Of a stretch of 64,000 nucleotides of DNA, positions 48,801 to 60,200 are shown piece after piece; position 1 is the first letter of the stretch; each line of letters begins with the position of its first letter. The notes beneath the pieces were generated by a model. It made no database searches. It was not told the DNA's origin and saw only the letters and a list, made by a program, of their open reading frames with translations. The stretch comes from Kryptolebias marmoratus (taxonomy: Eukaryota > Chordata > Actinopteri > Cyprinodontiformes > Rivulidae): the NCBI RefSeq assembly GCF_001649575.2, contig NC_051446.1, forward strand, positions 2,558,790-2,622,789. Direction: 5' to 3'. The position numbers and the translations under genes were made by a program.

Positions 48801-49083
48801 GCTCTTTCCACTTTCCCTTCTCTGTCATGAGAGCTACCAGACCAAACACTGTTTTTCAGAGTCTGAGAAACAGTCTGCTTTGCATTCGGCTTCTTACCAG
48901 CTTGCTCCTTTTGAAGTTCAATTACTACTGTAATCTGATTCACCCATAGAAGAAGCTGTGAGGCTCTCAATAACCTTTTTTTATGATCATAGAAAAAAAA
49001 ATCCAATTCACTAATCAGATTAGGGTGACCAGCCTTGCCATTATGAGAAGATTTTTCAATGATTTTATTTTTATCAATCAAAA
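45816..49083. other. Intron, no gene seen
   Basis: Mostly AT-rich. Retroposon-tail fragments lie at 47440-47520 and 47870-47960. A frame at 48118-48351 and a GC-richer part at 48290-48850 show no family I recognise. No exon is supported. Confidence 0.45.
47440..47520 (+). repeat. L2/SINE-tail-like fragment (family G)
   Basis: attcaattcaatttgtgcca, ggaaacaaaagacatctcat and ggcactacag. A second fragment with cttgatttatatagcactat lies at 47870-47960. Confidence 0.6.
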
Positions 49084-49210
49084 ATCAATCAAATTTTATT
49101 TGTATAGCACATTTCAGCAGCAAGGCATTTCAAGGTGCTTTACATAATTAAAAACCAAAATAAAAACAGCATGTGACATTGAATAAACATTAAGAAAGAG
49201 ACAAAAACCC

Positions 49211-50199
49211 NNNNNNNNNNNNNNNNNNNNNNNNNNNNNNNNNNNNNNNNNNNNNNNNNNNNNNNNNNNNNNNNNNNNNNNNNNNNNNNNNNNNNNNNNN
49301 NNNNNNNNNNNNNNNNNNNNNNNNNNNNNNNNNNNNNNNNNNNNNNNNNNNNNNNNNNNNNNNNNNNNNNNNNNNNNNNNNNNNNNNNNNNNNNNNNNNN
49401 NNNNNNNNNNNNNNNNNNNNNNNNNNNNNNNNNNNNNNNNNNNNNNNNNNNNNNNNNNNNNNNNNNNNNNNNNNNNNNNNNNNNNNNNNNNNNNNNNNNN
49501 NNNNNNNNNNNNNNNNNNNNNNNNNNNNNNNNNNNNNNNNNNNNNNNNNNNNNNNNNNNNNNNNNNNNNNNNNNNNNNNNNNNNNNNNNNNNNNNNNNNN
49601 NNNNNNNNNNNNNNNNNNNNNNNNNNNNNNNNNNNNNNNNNNNNNNNNNNNNNNNNNNNNNNNNNNNNNNNNNNNNNNNNNNNNNNNNNNNNNNNNNNNN
49701 NNNNNNNNNNNNNNNNNNNNNNNNNNNNNNNNNNNNNNNNNNNNNNNNNNNNNNNNNNNNNNNNNNNNNNNNNNNNNNNNNNNNNNNNNNNNNNNNNNNN
49801 NNNNNNNNNNNNNNNNNNNNNNNNNNNNNNNNNNNNNNNNNNNNNNNNNNNNNNNNNNNNNNNNNNNNNNNNNNNNNNNNNNNNNNNNNNNNNNNNNNNN
49901 NNNNNNNNNNNNNNNNNNNNNNNNNNNNNNNNNNNNNNNNNNNNNNNNNNNNNNNNNNNNNNNNNNNNNNNNNNNNNNNNNNNNNNNNNNNNNNNNNNNN
50001 NNNNNNNNNNNNNNNNNNNNNNNNNNNNNNNNNNNNNNNNNNNNNNNNNNNNNNNNNNNNNNNNNNNNNNNNNNNNNNNNNNNNNNNNNNNNNNNNNNNN
50101 NNNNNNNNNNNNNNNNNNNNNNNNNNNNNNNNNNNNNNNNNNNNNNNNNNNNNNNNNNNNNNNNNNNNNNNNNNNNNNNNNNNNNNNNNNNNNNNNNNN
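49211..50199. other. Assembly gap 2 (989 N)
   Basis: Run of N within an L2 LINE. Host exons change strand between 35180 (+) and 53348 (-), making this the leading candidate for the join where the scaffold orientation flips. Confidence 1.
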
Positions 50200-50205
50200 G
50201 AGAGT

Positions 50206-50660
50206 CCAACCCAACTCTCCAGTCGACTCAGTAAAATGTCATGGTCAACAGTGTCGAAAGCTGCACTGAGGTCCAACAGAACCAGCACTGTGGTTCTCCC
50301 ACAGTCTGTATTTATATGGATATCATTGAACACTTTTACAAGGGTCGTCTCCGTGCTGTGGTGAGCACGAAAACCAGACTGGAAGGAGTCAAAGCGATTT
50401 ATTATTGTTAGGAAGTTATTTAATTGTTTAAAAACTGCTTTTTCAATAATTTTGCTGATAAATGGGAGGTTGGAGATCGGCCTGTAATTCTGCAGTAGCG
50501 ATTTGTGTAGATTGTTCTTTTTTATCAGTGGTTTGATAACTGCTGTTTTCAAAGCCTGGGGGAAAACACCTGAAGACAGCGATGAGTTCACTATTTGGAT
50601 CAGATCATTAGCAACGACAGACAAGACTTTCTTAAAGAAATGTGTAGGTAGGACATCCAG
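50206..50660 (-). pseudogene. L2 reverse transcriptase, N-terminal part, open to the gap
   Basis: About 150 codons without a stop, from the palm/fingers region to just after the AFDTVDHD motif (first catalytic Asp). No frameshift is visible, unlike the other LINE copies, so this insertion may be younger; the missing part is in the gap. No methionine start belongs to it because the element is 5'-truncated. Confidence 0.8.
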
Positions 50661-51404
50661 ACAGCAGGAACTGGAGCTTAATTTAGTTTTGTTTTGCCTT
50701 TTCCTTACACAAGCGTTTGTTCTTTTTACATTTACTTGCTCCCTCTTTTTACTTTACCGTGTGCATTTCTGCCTCATTATGCAAATGAGGAGGGCTGCCT
50801 TCTTGGTCCAGCTCCTCTCCTATTGGTCATTAAACAGGAAGGAGCAGGATTTTCTTCACCTCCGCCCCAGTCCTCTCTGTCCCACTCACCGAATTACCAG
50901 TGATAACAACATGTTGCTGCTCACAGCACTTCCTTTTATTTGTAACGCCACAACTGTGGCTCCCAAAACTTATATTTTTTCTGTTTTCCACCTCATTCAC
51001 CAACATATCAAGTTCTACCTCGTGAAATTTAGCTTCTTCGCTCTTTTCTCTGTGGTTGCCATTGGTAACCATGAAATAACATTGATCAGCTGTATGGCAT
51101 GAAATGTTATTTCATGCCTGCAGCTGTTTAGGTCGAGACTGAAAGATCTTAAACTTTTAACTCCACAAACAAGAAGTTTGTTTAGCTCTGAAATTTAGTC
51201 AAACAACAAAGTTTTTACTTAAGATTAGAATCTTTTCGTCCAACCACCAACAAATCATTATATTTAGGCTGTTTCCCCTGATAAAATTTCTAAATTTCAG
51301 CATAGAAGAATACAAATCTGTAAAACTATGTACATGAAAAGGTAGCGAATCAGCTGAATGTATTTGAGAAATTTGTATTGTTATTGTGAAATATATATTG
51401 TGAA
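50661..51404. other. Non-repeat stretch with octamer and X-box-like motif
   Basis: Contains atgcaaat (50779-50786), an inverted CCAAT box (attggt at 50821), an X-box-like gttgccattggtaac (51055-51069) and a hairpin at 51087-51126. No exon is recognisable. Confidence 0.4.
51087..51126. other. Short hairpin
   Basis: ggcatgaaat and atttcatgcc pair perfectly around gtt, and cagctg pairs again outside with a small bulge. It is too short for a typical microRNA precursor. Confidence 0.7.
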
Positions 51405-51412
51405 CTTACAAC

Positions 51413-52894
51413 TATGGCTGTCAACTGTCCCTTAAAATAAGGAATCGGTTCATATTTGAGACATGCTCCTTGTCAAATTGATAAAGAACATACTTTGTTT
51501 CTTATTTTTAACCAACAGTGAAAATCTGTTTATAGATGATAAAAGAAACAGGTAAAATAGTGATTTTTATCTAATCATTGCTGCCAAATTATGTTCAAGG
51601 TGTTAAACACAGAAATATATTTTGGGTAATTTAAGCTATTAAGAAGTATGTTGTTTAAGCTGCTTTTTGTCTATAATTGGATAATTTCTTAAAGTGGCAG
51701 TATATTATTTCAAACACAAACCAGCCACTAGGGAGCACAAGCCAGTTTATCTCTTGTGCCATTCCCAAGCCGGGGTAAATAGTGAGGGTTGTGTCAGGAA
51801 GGGCAGCTGATGTAAAACACTTCTGCCAAAACTAACATGCGAGTTCATCCAAGCAACACCATACCGGATCAGTCAAAGCCCGGGTTAACAATGACTGCCA
51901 CAAGTGCTGTTGACAAACAGGGTGCTGGCGGAAATTGTGCTACTATTAGTCAAAGACTACGAGGAGGGAAACATGCCAGGAGACAGAGGGAGAAGAGGAA
52001 AGGCAAGAGTGTAGGACTGAAGATAGCAACTCTAAACATAAGGTAGAAAGCTGGCTGACATGATGCAAAGGAGGAAGGTAGATGTAATTTGTGTTCAAGA
52101 GACAAAGTGGAAGGGATTGGTTTACAAGACAGCGGTGAGACCAGCTATGTTGTATGGTTTGGAGACAGTGGCACTGCCAAAATGACAGAAGACAGAACTG
52201 GAAGTGGCAGAGCTGAAGACGTTGAGGTTCTGCTTGGGAGTGACAAGGATGAACAGGATTAGGAATGATGTCATCAGAGGTACAACACAGGTTGAAGGAC
52301 TGGGAGATAAGAAGTCAGACTGAGATGGTTTGAAGATGTGCAGAGGAGGGACAGTGGGTATATTGATAGAAGGTTCTTAGAGATGTAGGTGCCAAGAAAA
52401 AGACAAAGAGGAAATATATGGATGCAGTTAGAGAGGACATAGAGGTAGTTGGAGTGAGGAGAGAGGACACAGAAGACAGAGTTAGATGGAGGAGGATGAC
52501 TTGCTGAGGAAACAGCTAAAAGAAAAAGAAGATATTATTTAAAGCACAACCTTGAGAAGTTCCATTTTCTGCAAAAATTACAGTGCGAATGCTGAGTGCT
52601 GAATGACTTTGCTGAAATTTACAGAATAATCTGCGACTGTGTTGTTACAGATAAAAGAAAAGGAACATTAGAGAGAAGCTAAAAGGAGTCAAACACAAGC
52701 TAAATGATAATAGTAACAAAACTGACAATGATTTCTGCTTCTATTTTTATCCTTCTAACATAGGTCTGTATTCACTGCAAATGTTTCATTGTTGCATTTT
52801 CTTGACATCATTCTTAGTAGAAATGGCAACTCCTTCTGTGCTACTCAGTCCAGTCAAGGTTCCTTATTTCAGTTTCTGAAAGTTGGCAATGCTA
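51413..52894. mobile_element. hAT-like element carrying an RTE-type LINE derivative
   Basis: Begins tatggctgtcaactgtccct and ends tttctgaaagttggcaatgcta (complement tagcattgccaactttcaga), decayed inverted repeats of the hAT 'ttgccaac' type. Flanks are cttacaac (51405-51412) and cttacagc (52895-52902), an 8-base duplication with one mismatch. Most of its interior (about 51760-52515) is an internally deleted LINE. No transposase frame remains. Confidence 0.75.
51760..52515 (+). mobile_element. RTE-type LINE, endonuclease start fused to RT end
   Basis: The left part encodes VGLKIATLNIR and, after a frameshift, ADMMQRRKVDVICVQETKW (52050-52110), the start of an apurinic-type endonuclease with its catalytic Glu in QETKW. 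Directly after this the sequence continues with VYKTAVRPAMLYGLETVAL (52120-52178), the region after the reverse-transcriptase catalytic core, then RWFEDVQRRDSGYIDRR and a lysine/arginine-rich C-terminus. About two thirds of the protein is missing in one jump near 52115. Confidence 0.8.
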
Positions 52895-52902
52895 CTTACA
52901 GC

Positions 52903-53347
52903 TAGCTTCTGCTGCTATTAGCACTTATAAGTCCTGTTGAAGTCCACGTTAAAACTGTGTAAATAAAACCTACTAGTGACATAAAGGTTATACAATTGCA
53001 CTTACATCAACCGCTATATGAAATCTTTGAGATTGAAGTTGTTCAAAAAGTAAAAAAAAAATAAATAAAAAACACAATACACTATTTCTGTCAGTGGGCT
53101 ACAGTGGAAATGACTTAACTCATCTACCAATTTCCAGTTTCTGTGAAAAAGGTGTACGGCTAGGTTTAGAAGTTGTGTTATAATTTCAGTGGTAGAACTT
53201 AAAATTAATAAAACTGGCTTTACAGAGATAAATGACAGAGTTCCTTTATGTCCAGGTACTGTATGTATCTGAAAAACAGATTAATCTCTCTGAATACGTG
53301 ATTGTACATACATAAAAATACAAAGAAACTTCAGAGCATTTCTTTAC
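52903..53347. other. Intron after exon E (on minus strand), no gene seen
   Basis: No repeat or exon recognised. The exon that should follow exon E in a CADPS gene was not found between here and gap 2. Confidence 0.5.
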
Positions 53348-53411
53348 CCTTTCCAGCAGGGAGAGCGTTGCTTTCAAGGCTCCATCTGGTCGTCCAAAAG
53401 GAAAACAGTAC
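53348..53411 (-). CDS. cadps2: CADPS-family exon E (minus strand)
   Basis: On the minus strand the acceptor is cttctgcag|g and the donor agg|gtaaag. The 64-base exon starts with one base completing the Arg codon left open by exon D and ends in phase 0. It encodes (R)[21 protein letters not shown], nearly identical to the CADPS-family stretch [20 protein letters not shown] that leads into the MUN/MHD-containing part. Its orientation is opposite to exons A-C and its position is left of exon D, exactly as expected for an inverted segment. Intron D-E is 6.8 kb and contains gap 3 and a Tc1 element. Confidence 0.95.
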
Positions 53412-56045
53412 CTGCAGAAGCAAAACATAAGAAGGCATCACATTTAGAAACAACCTCAAGGACATCCACATGAAAACAGAGACAAAGAAGAACAGGAAAA
53501 TGGGAGACATGCAATCCATGTTAGCGAGCATAAACAGATGGCTGCCTTCTTTTGCCTAATTACTCTGATGAAGGAAGCTTTTCTCACCTCCTGCTCCATC
53601 TGAGCACAGATGAGGGAGTTCATGAAGGTTTCACGTTGCTAATTGACAAGTGAACAGTACTTAAAAAACAAAGAAAGCAGTCATGCAGGTCAGCCATTTA
53701 TAAGACAAAAACCAACAAGCAGATGTTCTGCTCTATAGAACAAGAGTGACAAAACTGAGTGGATAAAAAAAACAACAACAACAAAAAAAACAAAACTATC
53801 AGGTGTGATTTGGTTTGAAAATTAAAAGAATTGTAAGGTAAAGTCGGGAATTTATGGTATTCATTTAAAAGAAAAATTAAAACACATTAGAGAGCAAAAA
53901 TCATGAATGTGTTTAATTGTTAAAGGTACATCTTACAAAACTTACGATATGTAATCAAGGAACACTTTTTAAAAATGTATTTACCATGAAAACATTTAAA
54001 GTAACATTTGATTTTATTTAATTCAGTTTAAAAAAATCACTGTGCCACAATAATATAGCACACAAAAAATGTACTCCTATTTATTGCATATTTTCATATA
54101 AATGACTGGTATTTCTATATGCATGACTCAAGCATTTCCTATGTCCCAAAAAAATCTATTTTTATCTGACCAGTTGATTTAGCTCTCTTGATTTTGAGAC
54201 AATGCAATCAACTGAGTTAAAATAAGAATGTGCATATTTAGGTTAAGCAATAAAAGCAATTCAAATTTAAGTGTCTGGTTTATTTTTAAATTAGTCTAAG
54301 TATCATCTTGAATGTATTTTGTCCAAATATTATCAGAGTAGTTTATACTCATAGTACGCCCTGAACTCTCAAAACTATAACAAGGGTATAAATAGAGAAA
54401 ACGTGATCATAAATTTGTTGTATACTTACACTCATCATAAGGTGAAGTATGTTCTCTAATATTAAACAAAAAATGCTGATAAAAAGAATTACAAAAAGTA
54501 TTTGAATGAACTGTAACACTTGACTGATTGGTTAAATCAGTACAAAGCAGTAATGAAACATAATCTCACTTACAGCCTGGCAGCTAATCCTTAAATTTTA
54601 AATAACATGTGACAGAACAAAGATTTTAAAACCAAAAAGTTTATAATAAACTGTGTTGAATGTGTGGTTTGAAGATGATACCACAAAACCAATCTAATGA
54701 GTGCTTTTTGTGGGTTAGTGAAGTTAAGTCAAGTACATTGTAATTTAAAAATATACAAACTAATGACACAAAGTTAAATTTAGATTTAGTCTAATTTTAG
54801 GAAACTTTATGCACTGTGTTTTTAAAATAGTTCAAAGTGCAAAACTTAAAAGTATAAACCCATTTTAAATGGTATCTAAAAAAAACTGCTCAAAGAAGAA
54901 TGCTAAAACTTACTGTAGCTGGATTATGATAAACCAAGTTTCCAAGTGACTCCACAGGTTAGAACTCAGGCCATATAAAAGTAAAGTTTCCTCAGAGCAA
55001 CAAGGTACCACAACTTGTGTCATGGTAATTTTTTTCAGACATTAATTTACTGTCCAGTATTCTTGACTTTTGTTCATTTAGAGTGTCAGCTTAGAGGAGC
55101 ACAGTATGTAATGTTACAGAAGTAGCTATGTATGTCTTTCCACAAGGAGGGGGAGTTCTGTAAATACACTTTGATATATAATTTCCAAATGTTTCTTTTT
55201 TATTTTCACATTTCTGGATGCTCACAGTAAAATACATTTGTTTAATACAAAGCAAAAACAAATAAACATCTCCACCCACTTTTTTTCTCCTGCAGAGAAA
55301 TTGGTGAGTCCAAGTAAAGGCAATACCTTATAAAAACAGAATCAGAATCTTTAGCTCATCCTCTTCCTTGTTAATAAAGAATAATGACCAATAAGGGGAA
55401 AAAAAAGAATATTTTCATTGATTTTTTTCTTTTATGGTTCTTAATCTAAACCAAACTGTGAAATTGTGGATCTTGTCTGAGGGGACATTAACATTGTCCT
55501 AACACAGTGAGCCATTATTTACCAGCATTAGCTTCTTGCTGAAGTGTGTTACTAATGACTCCCGTAGATAACCCCCCCTTGGGCCATGACTGGCCCCTCC
55601 TTTCTGGCCTAGGACCAGATGGAGGGCACCTCTCACGCATGAAAATTTTTAAGAGCCACGCTTCAGGATAGTTAATGGTGTTGGTCTATACAGATGAGTG
55701 TTGCTCAAGGTCTCTGAGCTGTCGCTTTCACACCAAGCTCACAATGAGTTCACACACTGGCAGCAGTGCTGAATGGCAGGACACAAATACTGGGAGGTCT
55801 CATCAGCCTCTGTAGATGCATGTATGTCCTGCACCTGTTGTGGATTACTAATGGAACTAAAAATACAACAAACAATTATATACTTATATATATATATACT
55901 TTTATATGTATGCACATACACACACACATCTCTCTCTCTCTATAGACAGACAGACAGATGGACAGAGCCATTGTTGTTTCCACAGCATTTCAGAGGTTCT
56001 GCAGATCAAATGTATTGATTAACAGACCATTACCAGTGGGACCAC
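53412..56045. other. Intron D-E, no gene seen
   Basis: Largely repeat-poor, AT-rich DNA. 55480-55760 is GC-richer and may be conserved noncoding sequence. A microsatellite cluster is at 55872-55957. Confidence 0.5.
55872..55957. repeat. Compound microsatellite
   Basis: Successive short runs of TA, CA, TC and CAGA. Confidence 0.9.
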
Positions 56046-56049
56046 CTCT

Positions 56050-57210
56050 AGAAAGGCATGAGTTTGTTATTTTGCTGCTCTGGAGTATACAGGTGTATTT
56101 TAACACAATGCCAGGACAGAAAGACATCAGCAATGATTTTAAAGAAGTAACTGTTGCTTCCCATCAATCTGGGAAGAATTAAAGGTAATTTCCAAACTAG
56201 TTGAAGTACATCATTCTATAGAGAAAAAGTTTATTCACAAGTGAAAAACATTTAGGACAGCTGCCAATCTTCCCAGGACTGGACATCCCAGCAAATTCAC
56301 TTTGCAATATCAGACTTTGGAATATTCAGAGAAATGAGCTCCATCTCAGAATCTACAGGTCTTATTTTCCAAGTTAATAGTTAAAGTTCATAGTAATACA
56401 ATTTGAAAAAGACTGAACAAGTGTGTCTTGTTTTGAAGGGTTGCAGGAGAAATTATATCCCTCAAACTAGAAACAAGACAGCATGACTTACATTTGCAGA
56501 GTTGCATCTGAATGAACCAAAGATTTCTGGGAGAATGCCCTTTAGACAGATGAGACCAAAGTAGAGATGTTTGGCCATAATGCACAACACTATGTTTGGC
56601 AAAAATCAAACATCAGTACAAACTCCTCATACCAACTGTCAACCATGGTGGTGGAGGGTTGATGAACCATGAACTCCTCTGTAGACCAAAAATGTCTAGG
56701 GTCAAATGTGAGGCCATCTGTCTGACAGCTCAAGCCTAGACCGAACTAAGTCATGATGCAACAGGACAGTGATCCCAAACACACCAACAAATTTACAACA
56801 GAACAGCTGAGACAGAAAAGACTCAAGATACTGCAACAGTCCAGTCAAAGCCCAGATCTCAGCTTGATTGAAATACTGTGGACAGAAGAGCTGTACAAAA
56901 TGAAGGTCTGTAAACCTCAGTTAACTGAAACAACACTGGAAAGAAGAGTGGGCAAAAATTCCTCAACCATGGGAGAGACTGCTAGAGTCCTACAAAAATT
57001 ACTCCAAAGTTATTTCCGCTGAATGTGGTTCTACAAGCTTTTGATTCATAAATTTTACTTTTAAATTATTTTTCACTTTGGCTTAATTTTTGTTTAATTA
57101 ATAATTGGTGAAATCTGTTGTGTGTTTTTGTTTACTTGAAGTTAGATTTTAACAAAGTTAGAACCTGATAAAGACTAAATCCTTTTTATGTTTTACTGTG
57201 TAAACTCCTA
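56050..57210 (+). mobile_element. Tc1-like transposon remnant, near full length
   Basis: Reading order: DISNDFKEVTVASHQSGKN (56124-56180, helix-turn-helix start), the STxRKxxHKWKT-like zone, HLNEPKISGRMPFRQMRPK near 56505-56560 (a form of LWSDETK), and VNHGGGGLM near 56640. Then MMQQDSDPKHTNKFTTEQLR (56753-56812, second catalytic Asp) and SQSPDLSLIEILW (56845-56883, third position). The C-terminus ends near 57022. Single-base changes break the frame repeatedly. Terminal repeats were not identified with confidence, so the ends are approximate. Confidence 0.8.
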
Positions 57211-58811
57211 AAATTACAGAGAGGTGGAATTTCTTTTCTTTTTTACTTGACTATCCCATAAAAATAACCTACATTGTCCTGAAAAAACACTATACACGTT
57301 TCAATTCTAACTTTTAAAGATAGTGGTTGTCAATATGTAAATAACACACAAAGAATAAACTCTTGGGAACAGAGTGCGTTGGGTGACAGTGCATACTTGC
57401 CAACAGACCTGCATTGGGTGGGACTGTCCCGCATTTAGCCCCCCCGTCCCTTGTGCCGCATCAACCTGTGCGGGACAGCCAAAAGTCCCGCATTTGGCCC
57501 TCACACGCCACACTTTGTATTTCTCATGCAAAAGACAAAGACATGCACACAGCCTTTTTGTCACTTTAACGCTATATTTGGCGAGTTTTCAGATCCCTCT
57601 AGCATTTTGTTAAAATCTAGTGACTTTGGCGGCTAAATGTGAGAAAGCACTCATTCTGCAGCGTACCGTAAGCTCTGCCCACTTCCCCAAGCACTGACAG
57701 CTGTCAATCTCACAGCAGAGAGAAGACCCGCTCCACTCTGTGTCCCGTGCGCCCCCTCGAGCACACGCAATTGTTTTTGTGTGAGTCGTGTTGTCATCTG
57801 ATGACAGAGAGCTAAAGATGGAGAGGCAGAAAGATAAAGATGTAGGCATGAAAGAAAGATGTTTGAAAGACAGCAGGAAGTTCTGTCTGAGCATCAAGAG
57901 CAGGCCTGGAAATGTTCAGGTTAGCTAAAGCTACTAATACTGATAAATAACAAGTTACAACTTACTGATCAGTATTTACAATATAACAGCTGAGAGGATG
58001 GAGAGAAAGATCAAAACTTGAGAGCCCTGATCTTAAGCAACTATGAAATGTGTTTAATTCAAATTAATTGATCAGAATTCAGGAAAATCCTGTTGAATCT
58101 ATGATGTTTGTGTGTATTTCTGGGAGTGATGTTTTAAAGACATGATCAGCTGATGAATAGATAAGCTGTCTGGCAAAACTTTTTATATACAACTGTATAT
58201 ATTTGGGCAGACAGACTTAAACACAGTGGTTGTCAAAATGTAAATAACACACAAAGATTCACATTCACACAATCTATTGGGGGATATTCAATGTCACTGG
58301 AATAAAACTATGGCTAAAATTACAAGGTACTTTCACAATATACTTCTGGCCGTTTCAGTATGATTTGTGAATGAACTGAGGTGGAGTTGAAGCCAAACCA
58401 CTTTTGATGTGCCTTTGTACCAGAAAGCGAGGTAGTAACAGAACCACAATGGACGACATGTGAAAAGGTAAGCTGGCTTTACAATGCAATAATTTGATGA
58501 AGTGATGATACATGGCCTGTGTGACCACTCGATCGCAGGATTAAACAACAACAAACAGATTTAAAAACAAAGAATTATTGATTATGATGTGAAGCAACTT
58601 TGCATTTAATTAAAACAAATAGTTAACCACAAAGAGGATTGCTAAACTGAGTTAACACGCCATATTTTGAAAACAATATTTCAACCTGGAGAGACTCACG
58701 ACAAAGAGAAGCTGCAATTAAATGGTTTTATTTGACATGAATGATATAAGATATTTGGCGCTCGGACCTCGGCGGAAGACGCGAGTGTCGACAATAGCAA
58801 TGCGCTTCGAG
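57211..58811. other. Intron D-E, no gene seen
   Basis: 57385-57500 contains tgcatacttgccaacagacc and gtcccgcatttggccctcac, the style of a DNA-transposon end. 57620-57900 is GC-richer. The left edge of gap 3 is unusually CpG-rich (ggacctcggcggaagacgcg near 58764). Confidence 0.45.
57385..57500 (+). repeat. hAT-like transposon end fragment
   Basis: cagtgcatacttgccaacag followed by two copies of gtcccgcattt. The matching other end was not found. Confidence 0.45.
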
Positions 58812-59559
58812 NNNNNNNNNNNNNNNNNNNNNNNNNNNNNNNNNNNNNNNNNNNNNNNNNNNNNNNNNNNNNNNNNNNNNNNNNNNNNNNNNNNNNNNNN
58901 NNNNNNNNNNNNNNNNNNNNNNNNNNNNNNNNNNNNNNNNNNNNNNNNNNNNNNNNNNNNNNNNNNNNNNNNNNNNNNNNNNNNNNNNNNNNNNNNNNNN
59001 NNNNNNNNNNNNNNNNNNNNNNNNNNNNNNNNNNNNNNNNNNNNNNNNNNNNNNNNNNNNNNNNNNNNNNNNNNNNNNNNNNNNNNNNNNNNNNNNNNNN
59101 NNNNNNNNNNNNNNNNNNNNNNNNNNNNNNNNNNNNNNNNNNNNNNNNNNNNNNNNNNNNNNNNNNNNNNNNNNNNNNNNNNNNNNNNNNNNNNNNNNNN
59201 NNNNNNNNNNNNNNNNNNNNNNNNNNNNNNNNNNNNNNNNNNNNNNNNNNNNNNNNNNNNNNNNNNNNNNNNNNNNNNNNNNNNNNNNNNNNNNNNNNNN
59301 NNNNNNNNNNNNNNNNNNNNNNNNNNNNNNNNNNNNNNNNNNNNNNNNNNNNNNNNNNNNNNNNNNNNNNNNNNNNNNNNNNNNNNNNNNNNNNNNNNNN
59401 NNNNNNNNNNNNNNNNNNNNNNNNNNNNNNNNNNNNNNNNNNNNNNNNNNNNNNNNNNNNNNNNNNNNNNNNNNNNNNNNNNNNNNNNNNNNNNNNNNNN
59501 NNNNNNNNNNNNNNNNNNNNNNNNNNNNNNNNNNNNNNNNNNNNNNNNNNNNNNNNNNN
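58812..59559. other. Assembly gap 3 (748 N)
   Basis: Run of N whose right edge is a 32-base tandem repeat; collapse of that array is the likely cause of the gap. Confidence 1.
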
Positions 59560-59655
59560 GGTCTGATGCTGATAGGCTGGAGTGGAGGTGCGGTCTGATG
59601 CTGATAGGCTGGAGTGGAGGTGCGGTCTGATGCTGATAGGCTGGAGTGGAGGTGC
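59560..59655. repeat. 32-bp minisatellite, three exact units at the gap edge
   Basis: Three identical 32-base units (starting ggtctgatgctgatagg and ending ctggagtggaggtgc) run from the gap. The array surely extends into it. Confidence 0.97.
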
Positions 59656-60200
59656 TCGACGCAGCGATTAGATGCAGGTGAGGCTGAAGCAGGTCTTCCA
59701 GTCTGAATTTACGCCTAGGCTTCATGAGGCAGACATCTGTCACACATTAAATGCGTTGTTTTCCATGTCAACACAAGTTCTACTCTACTCTTCTTTTGAT
59801 TCTGCGATGCTTGCTTCATTTCTGAAAGCTCATGTCTATGCAGGACATAGCTGGCTCCACTGGTGATATGTGACAGACAGCATAAAGACAGACTGCTCTT
59901 TGTGGCCATTTTGTAGAACTGTTTCGTGAAAGTGACTACAGTGTCAGTGCTCAATGTTTATTAATGGTATAAATCCTGTTGTACAACACAGATATTAGCT
60001 TTGCAAACATTTTCAACAAGATGCTGCTGTAAAACAAAAATAAATAAATACATACAGTATATACACAATATATTTATATTATGTATGTATACACGTGTCT
60101 TTTTTCTGTGTAGTGTCAATGTAAATACCATACCACCCTGACAACACCCGTGGTATCCGCACAGATAAAGTGAAAAAGAATTTGAACCTGTTATTCATAC
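59656..60200. other. Intron D-E, no gene seen
   Basis: No repeat or exon recognised; ends at the donor of exon D (minus strand). Confidence 0.5.

Larger units (their letters stand above)
49084..50660 (-). mobile_element. L2-type LINE spanning gap 2
   Basis: Reading on the minus strand, reverse-transcriptase motifs start near 50650 (ANDLIQIVNSSLSSGVFPQA, NYRPISNLPFISKIIEK, FDSFQSGFRAHHSTETTL, LDLSAAFDTVDHDILLSRL) and run open into the gap. On the other side of the gap, 49084-49210 is the 3' end (complement aaatgtgctatacaaataaa, followed by atttgattgatt). Both flanks agree in orientation, so the gap most likely hides one LINE. The copy is 5'-truncated near 50660. Confidence 0.88.

Noticed and set aside
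49114..50214. Long open frames across gap 2 (and similar ones across gaps 1 and 3)
   Set aside because: Their length comes from N bases; only the flanking LINE sequence is real.
50503..51102. 199-codon + strand frame as a gene
   Set aside because: Its first part is antisense to the L2 reverse transcriptase, and the rest shows no known domain.
51087..51126. Hairpin as a microRNA precursor
   Set aside because: The stem is about 18 pairs, shorter than a pre-miRNA, and no mature sequence is recognised.
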